64,000 bases of DNA from Trichopria drosophilae (GCA_030407085.1 CM059582.1:195842001-195906000); one strand, 5' to 3'. Positions 22,051-35,362 are shown, numbered from the stretch's first letter. Made by a program: numbers and translations. Notes: generated by a model not told the origin, from the sequence alone.

Positions 22051-25000
22051 GGTTGATCTATAGATCCGTTTTTATGTCATCAGAACTCGTTAAACCTTTT
22101 TTTAAGCATTCCAGGCTTTTAAATTATTGAGCATGACATTTTTATAACAATTGATGGGAAAGTTTCTTTATCCTAATGTACTTAATTTCAATACTGTTTA
22201 TGGCTGTTGAATTGAGTAAATGGAAAAACATCAATTGGTTAGGATTATTGACCAGAGATCCAGTCCAGAATTGTTTTGCATCACCGATAACAGGTGTACC
22301 AAAAAATAAAAACTGTAGGCACTTTTTTCGCGACCTGGCGCAAGTTTTAGATCAAGTCACACTAGGAAAAATTGTATGGTATAATTTTCTCAGACATCCA
22401 CGAAATCTAATTTTATGACCAAGAAAACGGGTTTAGGTAACTTTTTTTCATTTGCAGGCTGAACAGCTGACCTTTTCGATTATCCATACCTTATTTTGAT
22501 GAAGTGGAAATATACGAGACTACAGTTGAAAATATTGACCATTTTTCGTTGTTTTCCATTGTTTTCAACTTTGACAATTTTTTGGGATATTTTTTCATCC
22601 TGGACAGTTTTTTATAATTAATGTTTTGAAATTAAATTTAATACGACGTCAAACGCGCTGTTGTTTTCATAAACAAATGATAGCAAAGTATCTTTGAAGT
22701 ATACGTTTGAAAAGAGGTCGTGATACACTCTACCATTTGCAATTTTAGTGCCAAGTTTAAATGTTTTTATTGTAACTGATGCTACAATGTTTTTTAAAAC
22801 TTTGTTAATTTAGCACTTCTAAAAATTGCTGTTATTAACCAGAATTCATGTGTTCATCAACATTCAGGGTATCAAAATAGAAAAATGTTCACGGTGTTCG
22901 AATTTTCTTATCTTCTCCAGTGATATGATATCATCAGCCTTAAGTTAAATCGGAGTTCTGCCATTTCTATAAAACAAATTATGTGGTATTACTATCTACG
23001 AATTTAATTTTTTTCGATTAATGAACCGTATTAAAGTCAACCCCAGTACAAGAAAATTAATTCAAATGTCAAGAATACGAATGCAGAAACGTAATTTTGA
23101 ATTCTTTTCTATTCGTGTCATTGTTAAGAAATTTAAATGTTTATACCGCTGAATTCGAATTTTTGGCATATAAATTCACTTTCATTTTCTGGACCCATAT
23201 GATTGTGAAAGAAGATAAGGATATTAGAACACTTTTCGATTTCAATTTCTTAAATTTCTATGAAGACTCCACACCTGCGAAATCTGATTCATACCAGCGA
23301 TTTTTAGAGGTGGTGTGCTCAAATTTAGCATTGCAACCATCAATAATAGCCTTATTATTTTATAATTATTAATTATGTTACTTATCACCAAATAAATTAA
23401 AATGAATTGCAAATGTCGGAATCATTTTTAAACAAGTTCATTTAGTTCTAAAATTTCAAATGATAGAGTTTTTTATCATGAAAGTCCCCCTAATTATCAG
23501 AAAAGACCCACTTTTTAAACGTGCAGTAAAGACACCATTATAACCCGGTTTCTAACTGCACCGACAATTGTTGAAATTTACGACATGAGTAAAATAAATG
23601 AGTACCTAAATTTAGCGAAGACTTCCTATATTTTAAAACACACAAAACGCTGTCAATTTTAATTCGTTTTCATTCAACAATAGTGCATTCTTCGAGGAAT
23701 TAAATTTACTTTCAGAACAATTCAAACCATCATCCAACAAATCTCCAAGATCAAATAATATCGAAACATTGTCTTCCATGTTGAAAAAATTAAAAAGAAC
23801 AACAATATCGCCAATTCTTTCAGTATGTAGCTTTATTAGTTGTCAATTCATTAAACGAGCTACAGATAAACAGAAATGCATGCTTCCAAGCATTCAAATT
23901 TAAAAAAAAAGCTGTAAATTGGAGAAAAATTGGAGCAGTTGTGGATGACAGATTATTAGGGAACATTATACCATATTTCTTAGTTTGACTAAACCTTAAA
24001 CTTGTGCTAGATATCTATAAAAATGCTATATCGCTATAACACAGGTAATAAGAAGCTATTTATTGCTGCAGCCTGTATGTCATCTGAAGATAAATGCACT
24101 AAGTAAGGAACAACCAAACCAAGTCTTTCTCTATGCAAGTGCAAATGTTTCATACTTTAGACCGCAAGTGGGTACCCATTTACGGAATATATGAATTGTT
24201 TGAGATGGACCATCAATTGGTCGTTACATTCTCTCAATATAATTTTATGAACCAATCGGAAAGAAAGGATTGGTTGGGCATAGCAACTGCTTAGTGCTCT
24301 TCGATCAAGACGAGAAATTGGTTAGGTAAACTAAGGTCATTTTTCTACTAAACAATTGATTACTAACAAAATGAATAGATTTTTACCAATTTATTTCTTC
24401 GTAAAATTATTCGCTTGGCTTCTCCAGCGAATTTCTCATATGGGACTAAGCAAAACAAAAAATTTCTGTACGTCAAGTAAATCAGAAAGTTTGGATGAGC
24501 GCATTGTAAGCATTTAAAGATACGTCAATAGTGAATTATGTCTACGCTTTGTAATTTAGATTTCGTATCTTACTATGCTCTTGATTTGGTATAATTTTGT
24601 TTATAGAAAGTTTTAAAATGTTCGATAATAATAAATGTTTGTTATGAGAGTGCTAAACTTTTTTACTAATTTCCTTTAGCTGCAAAAGAGACAATAATTT
24701 TCAAGATTGACCTATTTATAGTAGACACATAACCTCAGGAGTCCTAGAATAGCTTCCGACTAAAATAATTCAATGCAGTGAGTATTTTATTATTTAGACA
24801 TTTGTTACTTCACACAATAAATTACATATATTTGGATACATAGTCGGAATATAATCATATTGTTTCTAGTATTTTTTCGCATTGGATCTTACTGTTCGAT
24901 TAGAGCAACCATAAAATCTCCAAGCGAGTAATTGTTGTTAGCTGCAAACTAGTTGTTAAACAAACAGAAAGAAATTTTGTTGAAAGTAAAATATAAAATA

Positions 25001-25090
25001 GTCACTAGAACGCTTTCCTCTGATTCGCAGATAATAAATTGGTTAATTCAACTGTAAAATATAGTTTTATGAGCAAAGAAGTTATATGCA
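22051..25090. other. AT-rich non-coding stretch
   Basis: Short frames (22176-22418, 80 codons; 23097-23372, 91 codons) have no recognisable motif. I see no repeat boundary or structured RNA. Confidence 0.4.
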
Positions 25091-25117
25091 TTAGCCTATT
25101 AAGACTTTTCACTTATT

Positions 25118-25151
25118 TCCACTAACCAATTTTTTGTTTTTTTTATAATAG
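25118..25151 (+). other. Strong splice-acceptor-like sequence
   Basis: A CTAAC branch-point-like word (25122-25126) is followed by a T-rich tract and ATAG at 25148-25151. The 21 codons after it (LPFIPPNYDHFANKGNSC...) are open before a TAA, and no good donor follows. It could be a decoy acceptor or the start of a terminal exon. Confidence 0.25.
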
Positions 25152-25499
25152 TTGCCATTTATACCTCCCAACTATGATCATTTCGCAAACAAAGGAAATA
25201 GCTGCCTTATTAAATAATCCTCTCCGCACAGTTACACTAACTATTCCTTTGAATGGAATTTAGATTTCTAGTCCAAACTAGATTTTTCGTTATAAATATA
25301 AATATGACATGTGAACTAGACTAATCTTGTACGTTTCCTTATGTCATAAAATTTGCAAAAATAATTCCAAGACGTGAAAAATTAAAACAAAAATATAAAA
25401 TTAACTTACGTCAAATATATGTCTCCAAAATGATTAAAGTGCTATCGCACTATTACGTCATTATACTAATGAAACCTACCACTTTATCATCAAATTACG

Positions 25500-26560
25500 T
25501 ACGAAAGTCCATGTGTGAGGACTCCGCCTCTCAATTTTCCCAGAATCGGCAGGAAGATTAGTCGACTCATGTGTTTAATTTGGCAGAACGTCCGTCTATT
25601 TTATTTCACAGTAAGTGAAATAACTCGTGCCTTAGTCGGATCTCATTTCTTTTCAACGTTACTAATAAAGTGTATAAAATCGAATTTAGCCTTATTGTCC
25701 AATTTGTGTCAAATCCAAGTAACCCCAGTGATGAACACTTGTACTTTAGTACCAAGCTAAAAAGACATTTACTGCAAGGTTGTACAATATTATATAATAC
25801 AATTTACCTTATACAGGCATAATTAACGAGATATTTATTCCTTTTGAAGTGAGAAACATAAATTTTATCTGCTAATTAAGTCACTATCGGAAGCTCTCTG
25901 AGCCTTTAGTGGCAACTTTTCTAAGTCCGCTTTTTTTGACGTGATGTCATACGTTCCTTTTAGGACCATTTTTCTAAGAGTTACATTTTATATCCATAGG
26001 TCACTAGGGTTGTGACTAAATTGCAATTTATTTTCAATCCAATTTACGATATCTGCTTGCCATCAACACCACCCAGTGATAATTTCCTCGCTTAATTTTA
26101 ATGACGTAATTAAACGCTGCAATTATTCCTTAAAAGATCATATGAATTCGCTTATAATCATAAATCAAGAGCTTGAATTAATGTCGTTATCGCGTCTAGG
26201 GAAACGTTTCTCACGCAACATTTTGCTTTTGACAATGAGCAAAAAAAATGGTGTTCCGGTGTTCGTTTCACACGGTGTGTTCGTTTTGTCGGATTTTGTT
26301 GCAATCGCAACGTCACCAGCCTCCTCTTACGCTTTATCCATTCTCACAGAGAATGTTGCACCTGTATGCACTTTTATTTGTTCCAGCAATAAAGTGCGCA
26401 AATCGCGAGTACGCCAACGTATCTCTAGGCGTCGCTTCCTGCGGGAGATTGAGGGACGTGAAGGAAATCATTACGTCACTGTAATTAAAGAAGGAATTTC
26501 GTTATTATGTGTGACGCAAAGTTCCACCTAATTCCAGTCTTCAGAAATTCTAGACATCGG
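25500..26560. other. GC-richer island
   Basis: A moderate GC rise, strongest at 26180-26500, containing the unrecognised ORF at 26142-26531. No other signal. Confidence 0.3.
26142..26531 (+). CDS. Unrecognised ORF, 129 aa from first ATG
   Basis: One of the longest open frames in the window; it is open from 26076 with the first ATG at 26142. It has a hydrophobic middle (VFVSHGVFVLSDFVAIATS), a Cys pair (VCTFICSS) and a basic run (KVRKSRVRQRISRRRFLREI) toward the C-terminus. No family is recognised, no splice or promoter context is evident, and a second frame (26248-26484) overlaps on the same strand. It may be chance in a GC-richer island. Confidence 0.2.
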   Translation: MNSLIIINQELELMSLSRLGKRFSRNILLLTMSKKNGVPVFVSHGVFVLSDFVAIATSPASSYALSILTENVAPVCTFICSSNKVRKSRVRQRISRRRFLREIEGREGNHYVTVIKEGISLLCVTQSST

Positions 26561-27880
26561 CATGTCTGGACAGTAGCCAAAAGTGGAGCTACTAATTGAA
26601 GAATGTATGAATTTTTAGATTTTAGCCGCGAGTAACAAAAAATAACACTTTTTTTCACAATACATCCGTTTTACTTTCTAAGATATAAGTCTAAGAAATC
26701 AGTATTTATTTTGTTTCTCAAGTAACTAATGTAATCTGCGTAACAATAAGGGGTAATGGAATAATATGTTACCAAGGAATACTTGGTAAGAGTATCCACA
26801 AGGTGGATGATATTTTTCACTCCAGAGATTTCGGGAATCACTGAGTAGGTATTTTATGTTAGTTCTGGACAGTGTTTTTTTTTTAAACATCCGATACCTT
26901 CAAATTTAAAAGATGTTTAGAAGACATCAATTTTTGTTATAGTTAATACTTAATTTAACTTTTTGAAACTTGCCCATATACGACAGATGAACCAGTTCGT
27001 TCTCACGAGCTCTAGCACATGCGTTAATTATATCAGAAAGCAGTGTATCACTTAATTATATCCCTCAGGAAGTATCGATTATCTCCACGTAAAAAGATCG
27101 GATTTTAGAAATGCTACTCGCCGCGTCCCGGATCGAATGGTGCCGCTTTTGAAAAACACAACTTCCAGTTTCATCGAGTCGAAAGTTTCAATTAAAACCA
27201 CCGCCCGAACTCACGCGAGCGAACCAATCATCCATGTGTGGAGGATAACAGTGGTCGGCATTGGTTGGCTTCTTGCAGTTTCTCTCTTTCGAGAAAGATA
27301 AATCAAGTATCATATGCATACGTCTACAATTGCATCGACATGGGACTGGGAAGTTATAAAACGAAGACAAAAAGCAGATGGGTATGGAGTACAGGTTTTT
27401 AATAGCATTCGTTTTTGCGCTGACGCGTCAATTATTTGTTTCCTAATTGAGTAACGTCAGGAAAATCGAATCGATTAGTGTCAATCCAGGACAAAGTAAT
27501 TAACGTTCGATGTAGGTCATGGGGAGGAAATTAAATTTCGACTTACGTTTGTTTTAATTCATGAGATAAAAACATTTCAAACAGTTATATAAACTTCAAA
27601 ACTATCTGCAACTGGTACATCATATTACTTTGCAAACTCCAAAGGTTGTTCGGTTGGTTGAACCACGATTCAGGTTATTAGAGCCATGTGATGATGCGTA
27701 AATACGTTTGGTTGGAAAAGTTAAACCACAACATGAACTAAATGACTGCGTTGTATATTTAAAATTGCGTGCATTATTCCATATGAGTGGTTCTTAGTAT
27801 TATAAGCCGACTATTGTATTCTACCAACTGATTTATTTCACTCTGAAAACCGCACAGGTCGTTACAGCCGAAACGAAAGG
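26561..27880. other. Mixed stretch, no gene seen
   Basis: AT-rich to about 27000, then more balanced. There is no convincing frame. A few GGTTCGGTTGG-like words near 27650 may be outlying fragments of the minisatellite that follows. Confidence 0.4.
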
Positions 27881-28099
27881 GTCATGATCGAATAGTTCGG
27901 ATATCAGGACTGAACAGTTCGGTTACCCGATCGAATGGTTTGGTTGTCACGATTGAATCGTTTGGTTCCTCGACCGAATGGTTTGGTTGTCACGACTGAA
28001 TCGTTCGATTGTCATGAGCGAAGAGTTTGCTTACCATGACGAATAGTACGGTTGCCACGACCGAATGGTTCGGTTGTCACGTCCGAATCGTTCGGTTGC
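27881..28099. repeat. Minisatellite, ~22-bp unit, about 10 degenerate copies
   Basis: Units read approximately TCACGACCGAATGGTTCGGTTG (shown as TCACGACCGAATGG plus TTCGGTTG), with length 21-22 and point variation between copies. Most units contain an imperfect dyad CCGAAnnnTTCGG. The array is CpG-rich compared with its flanks, and the degeneracy suggests age or selection on the core. Confidence 0.9.
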
Positions 28100-28560
28100 A
28101 ACAATGTACAGACAGATTTGTTGTAGTATGTAGAAGTAACATTATGTTTCCAACCAAACACTTTTAAGTACCACAACCAATCAAACCCTTTTTGAGCAAA
28201 AGCACAAGACAAAAGTTCTATAGAACAATGATAAAATATATTCCCTGTGCCCTGGACGTCTTTGATTGTCCGTCGTCATTGCAGGAAGTGACGTACGCGC
28301 GTGCACGTACCAAAGACGAACGTACCTCTACGTGCGTAAGGTCGACGATTCATGTTTTATTATCGCGAGCAGCGGAAAGCAATCACACGGTACTTCCTCT
28401 TCCATAGTCACGTGCGTGTAAACAGCATCGCGGAACGTTAGTCAGCCCTGAGTCGATTTGGTCGATTATTTCGGTTCGGTTATACCAGGTAGTTTGTTTT
28501 ATTTTTTTTCCTATCGGGATCCATGGGTCGGTGTCTTTTATCGTATTTCAGAATGCATGG
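28100..28560. promoter_or_regulatory. GC-richer segment with clustered ACGTG/GCGTG motifs
   Basis: ACGTACGCGCGTGCACGTAC (28291-28310), TACGTGCG (28329-28336) and TCACGTGCGTG (28408-28418) place several RCGTG cores, including a CACGTG E-box, within about 130 bases. RCGTG is the core bound by bHLH-PAS dimers (HIF/Sima-Tango, Trachealess, Spineless classes). Enhancer function is inference. Confidence 0.35.
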
Positions 28561-30520
28561 GTAACCCGCGGCTACGCACCGTTGGCATAGGTAATTGGCC
28601 TTTATTGTGGTAATGAATAAAAAATTTGCATGCTTGTTAGTCAAATTACTTTTAACCATTATTTTTTGTCAAGGGTTAATTCTCATTCTGATTTGTAATT
28701 AATTAACATGGCATATTAATGGGTACTGTATACCTAAAGATATATGTACCTACTATACATGAAAAATTAATCTCAGCTAATGGTTTTATAGGATTTCTTA
28801 TTTGGGATATGAATCGTAATCTATTGATTTTCAAAATTGTATTATTTTGATGATCTGTTTGTTAAATAAACAGCATAACTATTGTGAACCATCATTATAT
28901 TATCTTAAATTATATATATTAAACACCTTTCAGTTAATTTTAGTTGAAATTTATTACACAATTGAATTACAAATGATCATCCAACAAATTTTATTTTTAT
29001 TTTGTAGTTACAATTCGTGTTTTCATTTTTACGTTTTGCGGTAACGAATATTATGGCGAACTGGATCATCTGAAATAAAAAATATTGATTGATTCAGTTA
29101 ACTAACAGTGTAAACGAGTGTTTGATCGGAGGAGTCAAAAATATATGCATATTTTTTTAAATTACGTACAATAGCACGTTGATGATTCGATTTTTGCTAA
29201 AAATGGTCGTTTCATATTTCCGTCAATTCTGTTCAGAACAATTTAAAATTTAAAGGACGTATGCATAGTAATACTGATGCAACAACAAAATCGATTATTT
29301 TCAAAGTTACCAGTGGAGTCATCAAAAGTGAACCGACATAAGACTTGCAATAATGGTTTATTGTTGTGATATAATCATGCATTGAAGTATTACAATTAGA
29401 TTCAGCTGGGTCATTCAAATAAAAACTGCCAATTCATTGCCTAAAGAATGACGTAGAATGAAACACGAATCGAATGCATACTGCTCCAAAGATTATTCCT
29501 GATCATAATAACCCTTTGTAATTTTTTTTTACATTTCTCAAGAAAATTTTAATAAAATATTACTTAAAAAAATATGTTTCATTATGATCATGATGTCAAA
29601 TATTCATATATTAACAATCTTACTAAATAATAAAAAGTGAAATAAAAATGTATCAGAACTGAAACAACAACAAAAAAGTAAATAAAATTCAATTAACACA
29701 ACTTACACTAAAACTACCTATCAATTAATGAAATTCTTATTTTAAAACAAATTAATCCGGACCAATAAATCTAACTAAACAATAATTAATGGAAAAAGAA
29801 CATTTGTATGATTATGAATATTTCAACAATTAGCCAAAATAATATTGAAAAAAAATCCAATATAAAAGAATATACCTGTATCACTCTCACATCATGCCAG
29901 AATATACAATTATAGTTTCTATGTGTCAGTAAAAAAACAATGCCAACATTACGTGTCTTATTACCTCATCGAAACCGACGACTAAAAAACCCCACTGTCA
30001 GTTTCACTCCCACAAAGAAGTTGGAATAAAAATGCTTCCGGTATCACCGCAGGAAACATCAAGGTATGAGTAAATTTCGTATGCAGGCTCCATAAACGTA
30101 TATGAAAATGCATTTACTTGCTTGCCAAGTTTCCTACATGAATTATTCCTTGTGTACACAATGTTTTCTGTATACACTCCATTCTGACATCCAAAAGGGA
30201 ATTGTTTTTCAAATGATTTCCTTCCTCAAAAACATGTTTATAAATAATCTATACTAAATGTTTGAATTCTAACTATACAAAAACAAATTATTACAATTAT
30301 GACTGAAGTGATTGTTTAAACAAACAATGCAACGATTTAATACTGATTAAAAATTACTTCAAATAACTGCTTAATTTTGCTTGCACATCTGAATTAGAAA
30401 AAATTACCAGTTTTAGATCATTTTTCCGGTCTAAACGACGTATGTCAATGGTCCAAGAAACTGTTTTTATTTTCTAGTAAGGTTCATATACTTAATGTTG
30501 TGCTTGAGACACCTCTGGTT
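28561..30520. other. AT-rich non-coding stretch
   Basis: No gene, repeat end or RNA motif that I can support. Confidence 0.45.
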
Positions 30521-30530
30521 AATATCCGAG

Positions 30531-30567
30531 TGACGCCTCCTTGAGGTCGTTCATCTCCCGAAACGTT
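30531..30567 (+). ncRNA. Possible decayed PLE hammerhead-like box
   Basis: TGACGCCTCCTTGAGGTCG (with a CCTC/GAGG hairpin) is followed by CCGAAACGTT (30558-30567). This recalls the CTGATGA-stem-CGAAAC layout, but the first box is GAGTGACG and the cleavage triplet is GTT. It is probably a relic, if related at all. Confidence 0.2.
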
Positions 30568-30570
30568 CTT

Positions 30571-30879
30571 ATCCGAAAGCAGTGCTATAATTATTGAGCT
30601 AGACCATTCTTCCTGCATAATATATGAGTCTAAAATAGTGAACTGACTATCGATCGACTCCAATCTTTGGACCCCAAAAATTACCCATTAAAAAATACTC
30701 AAGATAATTAATTTTTTTTAATTCTAGTGAACCAAAACTGAACCAGATTTGTTAGTATCATTCTCAAATTGGTGTCCAGTCCGCAATTATTCTTTTCCAC
30801 TAATTGGACATAATCCAACAAGCAACATTGTGCAAATCTCGGGACAAAAATATGTTCCTCCTTTTTTTGGTTTCTATCT
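30571..30879. other. AT-rich spacer
   Basis: Nothing supportable seen. Confidence 0.4.
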
Positions 30880-31560
30880 AAGAATCTTCGGTGAAAGCTT
30901 TTTCATCTTTTCACCTTTGGCGCATCGCGAGGGCGTTTGCACCGAGGCTATGTCATTAATGTACGCAACGAGGAGCCGGCAGCATGCAATTATTTCCATT
31001 CAAAATGGCGCCCAACGGCGCTCCGCGTAGTCCCACTTTTAAAATCCGGTTTCGCGCTCTATGAAAAGTAAGAGTAAAGTCGCCGGTCGGTTGTTTACTT
31101 TGCTTTTCATCACGACGCCTCCGAAACGCGACATACTGGAAAAATGCGTCTGGGACACTTTTGTGTGCACTTTCTATGTCGTTTAGTCGTTTGGACTATT
31201 TTTAGTGTCGCGGCTAGACAGCTGAAAGTTGTCGCGGATTCGGGACGTTGCCTCCTCTGATTGTGAAAATGCGCCACGGATTTGATGTTCCGTGGACTTT
31301 AACTTTCAATCCTAGTTATGAATTTCGTGCTTGTGTACACGCGCTGCGCTTTAGAAGGGAAAAGCTTTGACGTATCTCTAGGTGACTTTTTATTCTCTAA
31401 TGATGCGTTTCGTTAGCGATCGGATCGATAATATCGATTTAACTCTCCGACCAATGATCCTAATCAAGGAACATTTCTTTTGATCGTGTGAATCGATGAC
31501 TTTCTAGGATCATTAATTGTCGTTTTCTTCTATAGTTCATCCGCGACCAATAAAAATGTG
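30880..31560. promoter_or_regulatory. GC/CpG-rich island, candidate regulatory element
   Basis: A sharp GC rise with a YY1/Pho-like AAAATGGCGCC word (about 31004-31014) and CpG-rich text, flanked by AT-rich DNA. There is no coding frame of note and no clear core promoter or donor. Confidence 0.3.
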
Positions 31561-33025
31561 GACGAGGTCGATATGCATATAATTGTATATTTGTCTAACT
31601 TATGGAGAATGTAAATAAGAACATTAATGTGAAAGTAAGTTAGGAGCTAATATGGAGATTAATAGGACAATGAAGTGGGAAATGTGTCACATTGACTATT
31701 TTCAGTTTCATTTCCTTTGTAATTTTTATGAAAAGAGTTACGAAAATCGGACAGTTTGTATGGGAGGTTTATTGACACGGATCTAGGTAACATCTAAATT
31801 TAAGAAGACATTGTGAAATACTTGATAGTCAGTTCTAGCAATGTACCAACACAATGCTGACTTTGGTAATCTATAATCTCAATATTCAGTCTTGTTAACA
31901 ATTTATTAGTTTTTCTTGATCCCCACGCACAATTACTAATGGTCAGCTCCTTTCGGTATAGTTTCTAACAAATTTAATTTTCACTTCTATTTAGCCAAAC
32001 CGGAATACTTACCATCTATTCAGTTACTGAATGACTAGTTTCATAGATCTATTTACTGATCTATTTGCTGTTTTCTGACTAGCTTACAGTTATTTACTAA
32101 GTTTCACACAAAGACCAATTGCCTCTTCGTCAGGAAGACGATCGGAATACACCGTAGGTCCTCGGGTTATCTTATTATTTGGAAAGTATTCCGTTGAAAA
32201 CCTTGCAACACAGTCATAGATAAGACATTGCATTGCGGGTGCGAACACAATGATAAGAACAGGTTTTCGAGACCTTACGGAACTCCGAGTTCGTCCTACT
32301 TTTTTCAGGACTTAATCGATCAACCACGCCACGAGACAATCAAGATGTCAAGGTGCTATCTTTTATAAGTATATTAGCGCGCAATAGGCTTATCGCTAAA
32401 TTTATGTAACCTGTCGAGGAATAATGGAACGAAATTATTTCGAACTTGTTCCGATAAAGGCTTTTGAACATGTGAGGATTAGGATGAGATGGGAGCGATT
32501 TCTGGTACTAACACGAACTGTATTTTGTCGCGTGATTCAGGAACGACACACTATTCTAATCTGCAATTGAAACTGGATAGGAAATGCTTATTCTGGTTCT
32601 GAATAACTGGAAATGGAATAGTGGTTGTAACAAATAATTAGAAAATAACAACACGGAAGAATTTAAAGATATCAATTTACAAATTGTTTAATGTTTTTCT
32701 GTTGAAATACCTTGAACTTCATAAAAACTCCTGTAGGTACAAGTGCGCAATGTACATTTCTATCGGTTACTGAGTAACAAAGCAGAAACAGTTAATAATA
32801 AGAGTTTAGAGACTGACCTCTAACAAGGTCGTACCTAACTTTTTTATTTAAATGCTGCTACATAAGTTAGTACAAGAATGAGTCAATTTTATGGAGAGAG
32901 ACTAACTGTAGATTTGTAACACATATCGCTAGAAAAACATAATTCCATCGGAAGTTAACGATCAGTCAATCGGAAGTACTATTAGCGAGTTAAACAACTT
33001 TTCTCATTACCACTGAATGTTATGA
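31561..33025. other. Non-coding stretch with one acceptor-like site
   Basis: A CTACTTTTTTCAG acceptor-like sequence ends at 32308. No strong donor follows. No other feature is supportable. Confidence 0.35.
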
Positions 33026-33730
33026 ATGATTATTCTATTTAAATGGGTTCTCCATATGTCTGCTGATAACGGCAGAACTTCTCAAGTGATTTACTTTCTG
33101 CAGAGGACTGGTTTAAGACACCTATGTCACCACCATATCCACCACCATAAATTTGTATACGTGGTAGTGGTGACAGCCTCAAATAAGGTAGGAAAGCCAA
33201 AAAACGATAGCGTAGGTTGGACCGCACATCCTTTCCCGTGGTATAGAGCACTGAGGTGATTCACGCTCCTCGTCTGCACGCGACACAGGATATCCTTGAA
33301 GCCTCCTAACGGTCTCCAGGATTGCGCCCCGTCTGATCTCTCTTACGGGAACTCCGATAACGTTTTCCTACACGTATACCTGAAAGTCGTACATCTCGTT
33401 CAACCAAGATCGCCTTATTTCTCGCATTCCGTTACCAAATCGAATTATCTTATATCAAATAGTCATGGATCAGCTGTGATTTCGGTTGAGGACCATTCTC
33501 TATTTCGAATCACCCATGTGGTTGTAGCTATTGGACACAATGGCGCCACGTGCACGGTTCAAGTGGATATGCTTAGCGCTGCGGGTCACTAAATCCAAAC
33601 TGTCCGTCCACCAGATCCATAACTCACAGACTCGACCCTCAGGGCTTCCACTGAAAGCTGTTGAAACATTTTTCCCAGAGGATCTATGATGAAGTCGTTA
33701 ACTAGGAGGGTCACCGAAGTTAATCACTTT
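33026..33730. other. GC-rich island with two abutting in-frame ORFs
   Basis: On the + strand, an ORF at 33026-33259 and another from 33260 to 33592 are in the same frame and separated only by TGA at 33257-33259, giving about 188 codons with one internal stop. The second carries a Val/Ile-rich part (ITHVVVAIGHNGATC). A 70-codon antisense frame overlaps the first. No family is recognised. It could be a degraded coding remnant or chance in a stop-poor island; the second ORF starts with a non-ATG codon. Confidence 0.25.
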
Positions 33731-34685
33731 CTCCGAGTTCGCAAATTTATTTTTGTCAATTTTTTATGATTTTGTACATTTTGTTTGCGCACTAAATCTC
33801 TTTAGTCATAAGATTTTTAGTAGAATTTGACTGATTTCTTAGTAGAAGCATATTAATTAATTAGTAGTTTTTTCTTTTAATTAGTAACCGACTATTAACT
33901 GTTCCATTTGTAGCTTATTTGTTTTTTTCAATGTAAAATTTCGAAGATGTAGTTGCAATTCAAATTTATTGATGTCACCCTTTCTACGAATTTTTAGAAA
34001 GCATGTGCTTATTCCCATCAACGTCGACGTCATATATTAAAAATCGAAGCAACCTAACTACATTATAATTTTAATATGTAGTTTTTATACAATATAGGAT
34101 TTCGATGTAAGAAAGTCGATCACAGAAAATTCATATCTGTGAAATCCACAAGTTACTTGTTTATCGAAATGTTAAAATCTTTAAAGATTTATGTGTCACT
34201 TATATTTACCAAAGTGACATATTGTTTTGAATGTTTCTTTTTTACATATTTTTCTTCTCGAAGGAATAGCTTTCATACTTCAACTACTAATTATACATGA
34301 TTAATAAAAAAAATCAATGAAATGATTCGAGGATACTGAATCCAAAGCGAATCTTAATTAATTGCAATTATATAAAAAACGCATTTAAAGGAAACAGCTG
34401 TCAAAGTAGAAAATCGTCGTTAACGGAAGGAAACGGGAAAGAAGGAACTAGATAACACTGAGAAATGATTGATTATATACGCAAAATTTCTTATCTTCCG
34501 ATAGGTACAATTTTATTAGAATTATCAACTTTTATTTCATTTCGTTTACTTTCTACTAAATGCAATAAAATATATTAACTTGTAAAAATGTTTCAACTTT
34601 TCTGAAGTCAAGATTATTAGAATCAAAATATCAGGTTCTTAACATTGAGGGAAGTTTGGATATTTTATTATTTGCGACCAGGACT
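33731..34685. other. AT-rich non-coding stretch
   Basis: TTAGTA/ACTAAT words at 33790-33930 recall the family at 9085-9352. No gene is seen. Confidence 0.4.
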
Positions 34686-34689
34686 TTAA

Positions 34690-34975
34690 CCCTTTAAGGA
34701 TAGTGGGAGAGACAGATTTTGAACACAATTTTCAACAATTGTATTTCTTTATGATTAGGTCAGCCAACAAGTTTGATATAACTATTTATTATGGCATCAA
34801 GCTTGCTTTTTAGATCCGGAAATCCGAATTGTAACAAAATGAAAATCCAAAAAACATAACGTAGCATTTTCTATTAATTTCTATTAATCATAAAGAAATA
34901 TGGTGTTGAAAATTAGGTTCTAAAGGTGCATAAACAAAACTCATCAACCCTCCCACTATTTTTAAGATTGCTCTT
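34690..34975. repeat. Internal inverted repeat at left end of the TTAA element
   Basis: TTAAGGATAGTGGGAGAG (from 34694) is complemented by CCTCCCACTATTTTTAAG near 34950-34967. TTTCTTTATGATTA (about 34744) is complemented by TAATCATAAAGAAA near 34886. This gives a palindrome of about 280 bases. Confidence 0.75.
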
Positions 34976-35362
34976 TCAATGGGCATGAGTTAAAATGCCG
35001 AAAAATTTCGAAAACGCTTAAAACTTTTAGATTTAATTTTAAAAAACATGATTTTTTAATTCAATTTTTGTATCAAATATTATTTCTGCAGTGCCTGCTC
35101 TTTTAGCAGGAAAACTTTTAAAATCATGTAATTGGAGCTGGAACTTGAATGTGATCAAACGAATCCAAAATGATTTATATTTTTTACATTTTTTAATTGA
35201 AGTACTGTAAGTTATATGAAAAATTGTTGTAGAAGAAGAAATGTTTAAATACACGTTTAAAAAAAACGTAAATATGTAAGAAATTTCTTGAACCATATTG
35301 TAGTTTTACAAAAAAATTCAAGATCCAAGCAATCCAAATACGCCACAAAAAATGATGAAAAA

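Noticed and set aside
27881..28099. CRISPR-like array
   Set aside because: Units are contiguous 22-mers without spacers, and the DNA is eukaryotic in character.
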